Shown here one piece after another: positions 57,374-64,000 of a stretch of 64,000 nucleotides of DNA. A model generated the notes under the pieces. That model was given only the letters and a program-made list of their open reading frames with translations, made no database searches and was not told the DNA's origin. This DNA comes from a virus: IMG/VR virus record IMGVR_UViG_3300033979_000663, positions 1 to 64,000 of that record. The stretch is one strand, 5' to 3'. A program made the position numbers and the translations under genes. How positions within the stretch are numbered: the first letter of the stretch is position 1; each line of letters begins with the position of its first letter.

Positions 57374-57502
57374 ATGAGACTAGCAGCAAAGTATATCTTG
57401 ATTGCGGTCATCTTGATCATCTCTGCGAGAGATGATCAGACAGGGGACTGCCTGAGACGTGGTGACTGCAAGAATTTGAGGGTAGAGTGGACAAAATCAT
57501 AA
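57374..57502 (+). CDS. small secreted-type peptide with two cysteines
   Basis: 42 residues starting MRLAAKYILIAVILIISARD, a signal-like hydrophobic N-terminus, then a short DCLRRGDCKNLRVEWTKS. The two Cys are six residues apart. AGGAA lies upstream. Its end overlaps the next gene. A small toxin-like or membrane peptide; no family known. Confidence 0.4.
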   Translation: MRLAAKYILIAVILIISARDDQTGDCLRRGDCKNLRVEWTKS

Positions 57503-57981
57503 AAAGATCCTTCCCTGATCAGGAATGGAAATTTTTTGATGATGGTAAAACAGCCGTCTCCCAGACTAGCAAATTTACCATCAGAGAACTTGATTCTGGT
57601 GACTTCGTAGGGACGCTGAAGATACCAGCTAGTTTCTACACTGACCATTCCTATGAGGTCACTATACAAGATGATTCGTTGGAGTTCGTTTGCCAACGCT
57701 TCCTTGAATGGGGTCAATGCCGAACTGTTGACCATGATGACTGGATTGATCAGGCGATCGCGCTCTTTGGAGACAAACACCTCGATTGGCGGTTTAAATG
57801 CCCCAAGTGCGGGCAAAGCCAGTCTATTGGCGAGTGCCATAAGTGGGGGATGACAGGACTTCAACCCATGCAACTGTGTGGGAATTGCGGTCACTGCATC
57901 CCTCCGATCAATCCAGTAGTGATTGAGACAAAAGTTTGCAATCACTACGAACGAACCTATGTTTTTGAGTTTAAGGAGTAA
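57487..57981 (+). CDS. hypothetical protein with zinc ribbon
   Basis: 164 residues with GTG start (GTGGACAAAATC) overlapping the peptide gene. The C-terminal third has CPKCG and CGNCGHC, a four-cysteine ribbon. The N-terminal part is strand-rich. Two bases from the next gene. Confidence 0.6.
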   Translation: MDKIIKRSFPDQEWKFFDDGKTAVSQTSKFTIRELDSGDFVGTLKIPASFYTDHSYEVTIQDDSLEFVCQRFLEWGQCRTVDHDDWIDQAIALFGDKHLDWRFKCPKCGQSQSIGECHKWGMTGLQPMQLCGNCGHCIPPINPVVIETKVCNHYERTYVFEFKE

Positions 57982-57983
57982 GA

Positions 57984-58349
57984 ATGGAAATCAGAGAACA
58001 GATGGGTATGGTCAATGATTACATTGGTTTTACTCCTGTTAATTACATAGCCAGGGATGGTTATGTAGTGGGATTCATTGACTTTACAGGTGAATCTTAT
58101 GTCGCAGTTAAATTAAATGATGAGGGAGTTGTGTTGAGCGATCGCCAACTCCCCTGGCACGACAAGATCGCCGCAATCTTCCAATCAAACTCCCAATGGT
58201 GGGGGGAAGATGGGGAAGATACTCTAGACTTTCTATGTGAGGGATTATGGTGCGCCGGGTTTATCTCCTTTGACTCTCCAGAGTCACATGAAATTTATTT
58301 AGAATTCTGGAACAGGGTAGCGAGCTACCCTATGGCGAACGGGTCATAA
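57984..58349 (+). CDS. hypothetical accessory protein
   Basis: 121 residues, acidic, with Trp and Phe (WWGEDGEDTLDFLCEGLWCA). Directly behind the zinc-ribbon gene in one operon. No motif. Confidence 0.55.
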   Translation: MEIREQMGMVNDYIGFTPVNYIARDGYVVGFIDFTGESYVAVKLNDEGVVLSDRQLPWHDKIAAIFQSNSQWWGEDGEDTLDFLCEGLWCAGFISFDSPESHEIYLEFWNRVASYPMANGS

Positions 58350-58362
58350 TCGAATCGAACAC
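58346..58362. repeat. 17-bp palindromic element copy
   Basis: ATAATCGAATCGAACAC, overlapping the stop codon of the preceding gene. Confidence 0.8.
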
Positions 58363-58427
58363 GACCTGAGCAAGTCAGAAAGAAGTTAATCTTGATGAAT
58401 TTTGTGAGTTTTAGCAGGAAATAGCGA

Positions 58428-58450
58428 TCGCACGGGGTAACTAAGTGCGA
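58428..58450 (+). repeat. GCACGGGGTAACTAAGTGC hairpin repeat, copy 1
   Basis: TCGCAC and GTGCGA pair around GGGGTAACTAA. Related copies lie at 61384, 62910 and 63496. It directly abuts a palindromic element. Confidence 0.7.
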
Positions 58451-58466
58451 TGTTCGATTCGATTAT
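58450..58466. repeat. 17-bp palindromic element copy
   Basis: ATGTTCGATTCGATTAT, 23 bases before the start of the next gene; it reads MFDSII in that gene's frame. Confidence 0.8.
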
Positions 58467-58488
58467 TAAACCGAGGAGACAAAAAGCA

Positions 58489-58923
58489 ATGAAAGTATCT
58501 GAGTTACACCAATTAATCGGTCGCCCTGCTTTTAATATTGGCGATCGAGTTATCCACTCTTATGAAGTTGGTTGGGTATCCCACATCAACTTAAATCACG
58601 AAAAGAAACAGTACATCTATATGGTGGTAAACGAGGAAGGCGCGTACATCAATGGCACAGCAACAAATAGCGGGTTTTCTATCGAAGAAATCAAACCCGA
58701 TGAAGGAGAATTAGCCGATGTGTCTAATTGCTATCCTTGCCGATCGCTGTTTTTAAGAGCCTCTGGTAATCGCCCTGCTGTTAAAGTCAATAAATCATGT
58801 CATCTTGATTCAAGTAAGGATAGATGGATTTGCTGGTTGCTTGAGAACGGTGAATGGCAAATCAAAGGGGAGTTCAAAGATCCCGATGATGCGATCATGA
58901 TGGCTATGTCATACAGAAAATGA
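58489..58923 (+). CDS. hypothetical accessory protein
   Basis: 144 residues from ATG 58489 (GAGGAG upstream). KVSELHQLIGRPAFNIGDRV is reminiscent of small SH3-like beta barrels, followed by strands (GWVSHINLNHEKKQYIYMVV). Its stop overlaps the methylase-like start (ATGA). Confidence 0.6.
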   Translation: MKVSELHQLIGRPAFNIGDRVIHSYEVGWVSHINLNHEKKQYIYMVVNEEGAYINGTATNSGFSIEEIKPDEGELADVSNCYPCRSLFLRASGNRPAVKVNKSCHLDSSKDRWICWLLENGEWQIKGEFKDPDDAIMMAMSYRK

Positions 58924-60995
58924 ATCTGACAAATAGAGAGTATTTGGAGGCAGCGATCGCCTCTATCAAAATCCTCCGCAAACAATCCCCCTTAACGGAA
59001 CAAGAAAGGGGGATTTTGCTTGCATTCCCTGGGGGTGGCATCCTCAAGGAGTGCGGGGTTTTCACCGACGACGATAAACCCCGTTGGTTAGTTGAGGGTC
59101 GGGAGGAGTTGCGATCGCTCCTCACCAATGAAGAATGGGAAGGGATACAGAATAGTGGGATGCAAAACTCCCACTACACCTTACCCCAAATACGTCAAGC
59201 TATGTGGGAGGCACTACTGCCATTAATAGAAGATCCTTGTGTTCTCAGGGTGCTTGATCCTGGATGTGGTACGGCTGGTTTTCTTTGGGATATGCCCAAT
59301 GATGACCGACTCACGTATTACGGCATTGACAAGGACGTTTTGCCTGTTGCGATCGCCCGGAAAGCGATAGGCAAAAGCAAGCACCAACTGGTAAAGCAGG
59401 ATTTCTTGCAACATGATCCCATGTTTCCTTATGGTGCTGCCATCGGCAATGTTCCGTTTGTTAATGGCGTTAACTCAATGGTGTTAGAGGGCAAGAAATT
59501 GGGTATTGCTATTCATGCCCAATTCTTCATTAAGTCCGTCCAGTTACTAGCACCTGGCGCACCTCTAATGTTCCTCACCTCAACTACGACACTTGATGCT
59601 AGGGGTGAGGATTACGTCTGGTTTCGCCGATGGTTGCACAGAAAATGTGAGTTCATCGGTGCGTTGAGATTACCTGCGGATGCCGTTCATCATGGCAACA
59701 CTCAGGTAACAACTGATTTGATTATCCTTCGTCGTCGCAAGGGTAAGGATTGCAATGAACCCGATACTAATTGGATTGAAGTGGTGGAAAGTGATTTGAT
59801 TAATCCCCACTACAACATCCCTGTGTTGTACAACCAATGGTTCATTGATAATCCCTGGTGTTTGTTAGGCGATCGCACTATTTCCAAAGTGCGAGGTAAA
59901 AACGGCAATCCTACCAATTGCCTTGCAATTCAATCTCGTCCAAATTTCGCAAAAGAATTGCGTGAGTCCTTAGCAAAACTCACGCATCAAAACAACGTAT
60001 CTAACAAGGAGAATCATATCATGGCTACATTAATCCCTGCTGATAAGTTCCAGTCTTATTCCGTTTTCTCTTTCATTCTCAGAGAGAATCCAAAACAACA
60101 AGGGGTTGAGATTCATTTCCCCCCTGAGTATGTAGCGGAAAGCGATGCTGAAAAAACCCTGTTAGAGCAAATTAAGTCTAAGGGGCTTGTCGCTGCTAAG
60201 TCTAATCCTTCGTTGTTCTACATCAAGCCCCGAACATCGGAAGAACACGCTCAACTAATGGCATATATGCGTAAGAAGGTAGCAGCTTGTTCTAAGTGGG
60301 GGGCTTGTGAATTAGATGCCGACACACCTGTGGAAGAAATTAAGCCGCGCCGTCGCTGGGGAGGCAACAAGGAAAACAAGCCCGTTGAACCTGTCGCTAC
60401 TCCTACGTCTGCTCCCATTGTGGATGCGATCGCCCAACGACTACAGCCGATGTTCGATGAATTGGCTAGTAAAATCCAAGTTCCTGCTGCTGACCCCAAA
60501 GAGTTGCAGGAGGCACAAGCGAAACTTACTGACTACCTGCACAGGTGGCAGAAGGATCAAGAAACTTTTAAGACGTTAAAATCGGAGGTGGATGTCTTTG
60601 TTGGTCTTAACGAAGAATTGAAAAGAGACAATGAGGATTTGCGATCGCAGCTTGCAGATGTTACCGCAAAAATCGTTGAACTCAATGGCACGGTTCATGA
60701 GTTACAAACGGAATTGAAAGAAACCAGGGAAGCTGATATAGAACTCATGAGGCAAGTTGAATCCTTGCAAGAAAAAAACGAGGGATTGCGATCGCAACTT
60801 GCAGAGTTTGGTGTTGGTGTAACCCAACAACCCGAACCTGACCTGGTTGACGATGAACCTGACTTGCAGGATGAACCTGACTTGCAGGATGAACCTGACT
60901 TGAGTGACGACGAAGACCTCCCCTCTGCATTCCAACCCCAATCATCTGATGACGATGATGAAGATGGCTTCAACATAGCGTTACTGGGGGAGTAA
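58920..60995 (+). CDS. N6-adenine methylase-like protein fused to a coiled-coil acidic domain
   Basis: 691 residues. SAM motif I is LDPGCGTAG (112-120) and motif IV is GNVPF (176-180), a variant of N-P-P-F like that in plasmid/phage helicase-methylase and antirestriction proteins. At residue 368 an internal ATG (60021) has AAGGAG nine bases upstream, so the C-terminal 324 residues may also be made alone. That part has a helical region, long coiled coil, and a D/E tail with three 6-residue repeats (DEPDLQ). The first half might mimic or perform methylation; activity is uncertain because of the altered motif IV. Confidence 0.65.
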   Translation: MNLTNREYLEAAIASIKILRKQSPLTEQERGILLAFPGGGILKECGVFTDDDKPRWLVEGREELRSLLTNEEWEGIQNSGMQNSHYTLPQIRQAMWEALLPLIEDPCVLRVLDPGCGTAGFLWDMPNDDRLTYYGIDKDVLPVAIARKAIGKSKHQLVKQDFLQHDPMFPYGAAIGNVPFVNGVNSMVLEGKKLGIAIHAQFFIKSVQLLAPGAPLMFLTSTTTLDARGEDYVWFRRWLHRKCEFIGALRLPADAVHHGNTQVTTDLIILRRRKGKDCNEPDTNWIEVVESDLINPHYNIPVLYNQWFIDNPWCLLGDRTISKVRGKNGNPTNCLAIQSRPNFAKELRESLAKLTHQNNVSNKENHIMATLIPADKFQSYSVFSFILRENPKQQGVEIHFPPEYVAESDAEKTLLEQIKSKGLVAAKSNPSLFYIKPRTSEEHAQLMAYMRKKVAACSKWGACELDADTPVEEIKPRRRWGGNKENKPVEPVATPTSAPIVDAIAQRLQPMFDELASKIQVPAADPKELQEAQAKLTDYLHRWQKDQETFKTLKSEVDVFVGLNEELKRDNEDLRSQLADVTAKIVELNGTVHELQTELKETREADIELMRQVESLQEKNEGLRSQLAEFGVGVTQQPEPDLVDDEPDLQDEPDLQDEPDLSDDEDLPSAFQPQSSDDDDEDGFNIALLGE
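60021..60995 (+). CDS. possible internally started C-terminal product
   Basis: ATG 60021 with AAGGAG at 60006-60011 in frame in the methylase-like gene. It would make MATLIPADKFQSYSVFSFIL... 324 residues. It has no methylase motifs. The preserved ribosome site suggests that two genes were joined by loss of a stop. Confidence 0.45.
   Translation: MATLIPADKFQSYSVFSFILRENPKQQGVEIHFPPEYVAESDAEKTLLEQIKSKGLVAAKSNPSLFYIKPRTSEEHAQLMAYMRKKVAACSKWGACELDADTPVEEIKPRRRWGGNKENKPVEPVATPTSAPIVDAIAQRLQPMFDELASKIQVPAADPKELQEAQAKLTDYLHRWQKDQETFKTLKSEVDVFVGLNEELKRDNEDLRSQLADVTAKIVELNGTVHELQTELKETREADIELMRQVESLQEKNEGLRSQLAEFGVGVTQQPEPDLVDDEPDLQDEPDLQDEPDLSDDEDLPSAFQPQSSDDDDEDGFNIALLGE
60834..60912 (+). repeat. 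short tandem repeat in coding DNA (DEPDLQ)
   Basis: GATGAACCTGACTTGCAG recurs about three times in tandem with small changes, encoding an acidic Pro/Asp/Leu tail. Minus-strand frames across it are repeat artefacts. Confidence 0.8.
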
Positions 60996-61021
60996 CCAGG
61001 GATTATTCATCAATTATTCAG

Positions 61022-61381
61022 ATGTTCGACAAAGCATCCGAGCGTCTGAAAACCCCCAAAGTTACCTTCAGTGATTACCAACTGTACCGCACCAAATCAG
61101 GCAGATACCCTGGTGCGGTATATGTGCAACCTAATCATGGTGATGGATGGTATGCCAGGATTGAGCGTGATGGTTCATTGACCCTCAATCCTGGTCAATA
61201 CAAGAAGGGGTTAGAGGATGAATTATCCTTGCTGGCGCAAAACCCAGTAAAATTCGCTGCTGATTATGGCAAGAGGTCAGGTAGTTGTTGTTTTTGCCAC
61301 ACTACCCTGACCAATCCATTATCCCTGTCGGTTGGCTATGGACCAGTCTGCGCCGGTCGGTATGGGATGCCTTACGGCTAA
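61022..61381 (+). CDS. DUF6011-type zinc protein
   Basis: 119 residues. C-terminal CCFCHTTLTNPLSLSVGYGP followed by VCAGRYG matches the small zinc-binding DUF6011 signature (C-x-x-C...S-x-x-G-x-G-P-x-C). These proteins occur widely in phages and plasmids. First half is strand-rich. Role unknown. Confidence 0.75.
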   Translation: MFDKASERLKTPKVTFSDYQLYRTKSGRYPGAVYVQPNHGDGWYARIERDGSLTLNPGQYKKGLEDELSLLAQNPVKFAADYGKRSGSCCFCHTTLTNPLSLSVGYGPVCAGRYGMPYG

Positions 61382-61383
61382 AA

Positions 61384-61405
61384 CCGCACGGGGTGACTAA
61401 GTACT
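61384..61405 (+). repeat. CGCACGGGGTGACTAAGTAC repeat, copy 2
   Basis: Directly after the DUF6011 stop codon, related to 58428. Confidence 0.65.
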
Positions 61406-61450
61406 TCGAGATTAAATAACAGGAACAGCGATCGCCCCTCGGTAGATCGC

Positions 61451-61505
61451 ATTCCCCCAATGGTAGCTAATCGGTGATTGGCTTTCATTGGGGGAATTTT
61501 GTTTC
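61451..61505 (+). terminator. CCCCCAATG...CATTGGGGG terminator, copy 2
   Basis: ATTCCCCCAATG (61451-61462) with CATTGGGGGAAT (61486-61497), then TTTTGTTT. Loop with TGGTAGCTAATCGGTGATTG. Second copy of the hairpin at 51181. Confidence 0.8.
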
Positions 61506-61521
61506 ACACCCCATAAGGACA

Positions 61522-61791
61522 ATGACAATTGAAATTAACGTTGGATGCACTCAATACTCCAACTACGCTAACGCACGGGTCGAAGGGAACTTGGATGACT
61601 CTATAGAAGTAAATAGTCAAGAAGCTTTAGGCGCGATCGCTATTGCTTCTCTTAAACACCTGATGGTAACTGGACAACTGAAGTTAGTCTTAAATGGCAA
61701 AGAAGTTATCACCCAGGAGTTAGATGAAACCCCGTACCAAGACTTCTTTGAAGACTGTCAGTGGTTCTATGACCACGACATCATGAAATAA
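61522..61791 (+). CDS. hypothetical accessory protein
   Basis: 89 residues from ATG 61522 (AAGGA upstream). MTIEINVGCTQYSNYANARV, then helical. Similar in design to the 57-residue protein at 57133. Acidic. Confidence 0.55.
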   Translation: MTIEINVGCTQYSNYANARVEGNLDDSIEVNSQEALGAIAIASLKHLMVTGQLKLVLNGKEVITQELDETPYQDFFEDCQWFYDHDIMK

Positions 61792-61844
61792 ACAAATTAC
61801 CCGGAAGAAATTTCGCCGCCTTCCGGGGTTAAAATTCTCACCCA

Positions 61845-61880
61845 AATCTCATGTTCGACTAGGACATGGGATTTTCTTTA
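61845..61880 (+). terminator. CATGTTCGACTAGGACATG terminator
   Basis: AAATCTCATGT and ACATGGGATTT (11 pairs, one G-U), loop TCGACTAGG, then TTCTTTATC. Same loop family as at 42.75 and 63.52 kb. Confidence 0.75.
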
Positions 61881-61903
61881 TCAACAAACCAAGGAGTAAA
61901 AGA

Positions 61904-62197
61904 ATGCAATTACAATTAATCAAACAACAAGAAAATAACGTAACTCATGTTTCAGTCCAAATTACTGATCAACTCAGCGATCGCCTAATTCCTGTTGGAA
62001 GTGTGGAACAAGTTGATGGTTTGTGGTGCGCCTGTTTCTATCGCAATAACTATCGCATTATCTCTCATTGTCGAGAGGAAAGAGACGCAATTATTTACAT
62101 GATTCAATACGCCGTAGTTGGCGATAAAATCTCTACAGACGAGTATCACCAACTATGGAATGTCTTGTTTCCAGAAGATGCAGTAGTTATTAGATAG
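61904..62197 (+). CDS. hypothetical accessory protein
   Basis: 97 residues with AAGGAG upstream. Strand-rich with one helix (EERDAIIYMIQYAVVGDKIS). No motif. Confidence 0.55.
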   Translation: MQLQLIKQQENNVTHVSVQITDQLSDRLIPVGSVEQVDGLWCACFYRNNYRIISHCREERDAIIYMIQYAVVGDKISTDEYHQLWNVLFPEDAVVIR

Positions 62198-62204
62198 AGC
62201 AACA

Positions 62205-62483
62205 ATGGAACTAAAACTTAGAAGAAAACCTTGTACAGATTGCCCCTTTCATGATGGTGGTGTTGAATTAACACCGGAATACATGAGCCATGTTATTCAA
62301 TATCTATCGGAAGGCGTGAACCACATCTGCCACACAACAAATAAGCACGTTTGTCATGGAGGTAGAGAGTTGCAATTAAAAATGTTTGTAGCTCAAGGCA
62401 AGATAGAAAAGCCTATAAATGAGTCGCTATTTGAGGCGATGAGGGAATTGGGAATAGAACCTACTCACACTTACGAAGACTAG
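62205..62483 (+). CDS. small Cys/His protein
   Basis: 92 residues. CTDCPFHDGG (9-18) and ICHTTNKHVCHGG further on suggest a metal site like that in DUF6283-type phage proteins. Seven bases from the preceding gene. Confidence 0.6.
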   Translation: MELKLRRKPCTDCPFHDGGVELTPEYMSHVIQYLSEGVNHICHTTNKHVCHGGRELQLKMFVAQGKIEKPINESLFEAMRELGIEPTHTYED

Positions 62484-62503
62484 GAGAAAACAAGGAGAAA
62501 ACA

Positions 62504-62896
62504 ATGATTGAACTATTTTGGACGGGGAATAAAATCCCGCGTGGGTATGAAGAGTTTGAAATGACTTGGAATACCGAACAGTTTGTAGAAGAGGTGATAA
62601 TTCCAAACTACAACCCAAACGAAAAAGATAAATTGGAGGAACTAAAACTTTTTGCTCCCGTAGAAAAAGGAGAAATTCTTTATTACGAAGCTTATTGGGG
62701 TTTTCACCCCAGAGAATCAGGTGATTTAGACCTGAATCTAGACATATTCGCATTGGTAGAACCAAGCGAAATCGTTAAAGCAGACCGTAAAGATTATGGC
62801 TATGGAGAGAATATTAGCCTGTGGGGAATTGCGCCCACATCTTTAAGACACTGGATTAAAAAAATAGACGAGGATATGGATATATTCCCTCGCTAA
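62504..62896 (+). CDS. hypothetical acidic accessory protein
   Basis: 130 residues, AAGGAG upstream. Acidic with aromatic residues (GEILYYEAYWGFHPRESGDL). No motif. Its stop is followed by the third copy of the GCAC hairpin repeat. Confidence 0.55.
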   Translation: MIELFWTGNKIPRGYEEFEMTWNTEQFVEEVIIPNYNPNEKDKLEELKLFAPVEKGEILYYEAYWGFHPRESGDLDLNLDIFALVEPSEIVKADRKDYGYGENISLWGIAPTSLRHWIKKIDEDMDIFPR

Positions 62897-62909
62897 AAAG
62901 CTCACAACC

Positions 62910-62928
62910 GCACGAAGTAACTAAGTGC
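62910..62928 (+). repeat. GCACGAAGTAACTAAGTGC hairpin repeat, copy 3
   Basis: GCAC and GTGC pair around GAAGTAACTAA; between two plus-strand genes. Confidence 0.7.
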
Positions 62929-62954
62929 AACTAACAACCAAAGGAGCAAAAACA

Positions 62955-63488
62955 ATGACCGCAGCAGTTACACTAACAACCAATTCGGGTTATTCATGGA
63001 CGACTTCAGTAAACAAGGATTTATCTTGCCAAGACATTCTTGATTACTTTCTGGACAGCAAATTTGATATTTACCCGACTTGCCACAATGAAGAACGTAT
63101 GGAGCGAGTTGTTAAAGTAAAGATCGTCACGAAAGGCAAAGAGAACGGAGAAGAATTTTATACAACCAAGTCATTCACATCTCAAAGATTCTTGGAGTCT
63201 CAAGACAAAGCCCAAAAAGCTCTTGAGGAAAGTGTGGCAAAGTTTTCCCGTGTATATGTCACACTCGGAAAACATGATGGCTACTTAAAAGGGGTTGTTG
63301 CGACTAACGATTGCGGCGACTGGTTTATGGGTTCTCACCGCGATCGCACGGTAGATATTGATTGGTCAAGAATGAAAAAGGTTGGACTACCTGAAAATTT
63401 AATCTTCTTATTCTCTACCTACAAATCCCTAGAGTTATTAGTAAGAAAAGGTGACAGTTTTGATGTTGTCTTTTCTTACGACTGGTAA
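62955..63488 (+). CDS. hypothetical accessory protein
   Basis: 177 residues from ATG 62955 (AAAGGAG upstream). Mixed strand/helix (SWTTSVNKDLSCQDILDYFL; RVVKVKIVTKGKENGEEFYT). No motif recognised. Confidence 0.6.
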   Translation: MTAAVTLTTNSGYSWTTSVNKDLSCQDILDYFLDSKFDIYPTCHNEERMERVVKVKIVTKGKENGEEFYTTKSFTSQRFLESQDKAQKALEESVAKFSRVYVTLGKHDGYLKGVVATNDCGDWFMGSHRDRTVDIDWSRMKKVGLPENLIFLFSTYKSLELLVRKGDSFDVVFSYDW

Positions 63489-63495
63489 CAGCGAT

Positions 63496-63511
63496 CGCAC
63501 GAAGTAACTAA
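63496..63511 (+). repeat. GCACGAAGTAACTAA repeat, copy 4 (truncated)
   Basis: Lacks the 3' GTGC arm; directly followed by a CATG-type terminator. Confidence 0.55.
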
Positions 63512-63514
63512 CCC

Positions 63515-63551
63515 AAATCTCATGTTCGATTAGGACATGGGATTTTTTTAT
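63515..63551 (+). terminator. CATGTTCGATTAGGACATG terminator
   Basis: AAATCTCATGT and ACATGGGATTT with loop TCGATTAGG, followed by TTTTTA. Nearly the same as at 61845. Confidence 0.8.
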
Positions 63552-63572
63552 TATTCACACAGGAGTAAAATC

Positions 63573-63992
63573 ATGGAAATCAAAGCCAAGTACGTCACTA
63601 ATAAGTACATTGACATCTTTGTAGAGGGTGTCACCCCATCAGATACCCACTGGGGAGGGGTGAAAGCTATGCTTGAGGGTGCAAAATTCAAGTTAGAAGG
63701 ATTTGCCTACCGCCGCACATTCGACAACCCCACTGAGTTTAGTAAGTGGTTAAGACATACCAGATCATTAACTACTAAATTCGGTGGTACTGAACCAGAG
63801 GAAATAGTAGACCCACTGCAAAATCTCATGGACATGATTGCCGAGTTCGAGTCCCGGTTCGATGAAATGAACCAGGAGGTATCTGTCCTAAAAAAGTTCG
63901 ACATCTCCGCGCAGGAGAGATTGAACAGCTTGAAGCAGCAATTAGAGCAACAACCGGACAAAAAGCCCCCAGCAAGAAGAAAGAAAAAATAA
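63573..63992 (+). CDS. hypothetical protein with coiled C-terminus
   Basis: 139 residues from ATG 63573 (AGGAG upstream). A strand-rich first half (VTNKYIDIFVEGVTPSDTHW), then coiled coil (NSLKQQLEQQPDKKPPARRK) with a basic end. The gene is complete; the window ends eight bases after its stop. Confidence 0.6.
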   Translation: MEIKAKYVTNKYIDIFVEGVTPSDTHWGGVKAMLEGAKFKLEGFAYRRTFDNPTEFSKWLRHTRSLTTKFGGTEPEEIVDPLQNLMDMIAEFESRFDEMNQEVSVLKKFDISAQERLNSLKQQLEQQPDKKPPARRKKK

Positions 63993-64000
63993 TCCCCGAC

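Noticed and set aside
60695-60976. Three repetitive minus-strand frames
   Set aside because: Produced by the short tandem repeat coding for the DEPDLQ tail on the plus strand.
1-64000. Dense GCGATCGC octamers as a novel repeat family
   Set aside because: This is the known HIP1 element of cyanobacteria; it is used here only as evidence of host.

Overview
The window looks like part of a tailed-phage genome (prophage or phage-plasmid) from a filamentous, Nostoc/Anabaena-type cyanobacterium. The evidence is the very frequent HIP1 octamer (GCGATCGC) inside and between genes, moderately AT-rich DNA, and cyanobacterial families such as a DUF2786 protein, a SigB-type sigma factor and IS200/605- and IS5-like remnants. 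No integrase, portal or replication initiator was recognised, so the window is probably an internal slice of a larger element.

Layout: (1) 1-19.6 kb, plus strand, head and tail module: end of an acidic scaffold-like gene, a decoration-like protein, a run of small basic proteins with a shared N-terminal motif, a protein-kinase-like gene, the major capsid protein, head-tail connector and tail-completion genes, tail tube, a tail-assembly chaperone pair joined by a -1 frameshift, and a 2081-residue tape measure (a siphovirus tail of roughly 0.3 micrometre). (2) 19.6-31 kb, mixed strands: a protein with an annealing-protein-like C-terminus, an FHA protein overlapping a membrane coiled-coil gene, a sigma factor, tail-fibre-like genes, small accessory genes, a PadR regulator and a long non-coding segment ending in a near-consensus promoter with a palindromic operator. 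(3) 31.4-43 kb, mostly minus strand: a RusA-like resolvase, a PD-(D/E)XK-like protein, and a compact operon of membrane and coiled-coil proteins around an FtsK/HerA-like ATPase. (4) 43-48.5 kb: thymidylate kinase, terminase large and probable small subunits, SSB. (5) 48.5-49.75 kb: a gene-free, highly folded segment with a plus-strand terminator, a candidate large structured RNA or origin. (6) 49.75-64 kb, plus strand: early or accessory genes including a PcfJ-like protein, a DNA-methylase-like protein and many small genes separated by repeated hairpins.

Three signals stand out. First, three type I hammerhead ribozymes lie at 53.26-54.15 kb. Two are in a 204-nt tandem arrangement with tRNA-like sequences and 37-bp direct repeats, so they should release a 204-nt RNA that could circularise. 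Second, about ten structural-region proteins share an N-terminal tag (hydrophobic-A-x-F, then an R/K-rich block around KDKKxRKK) followed by glycine-zipper hydrophobic segments. The best candidates for passengers of this tag include an ADP-ribosyltransferase-like protein, and the arrangement recalls T4 capsid-targeting sequences. Third, a 17-bp palindrome (ATGTTCGANTCGAATAT type) recurs about 21 times, almost always at gene ends, and in several places it has become the stem-loop of an intrinsic terminator.
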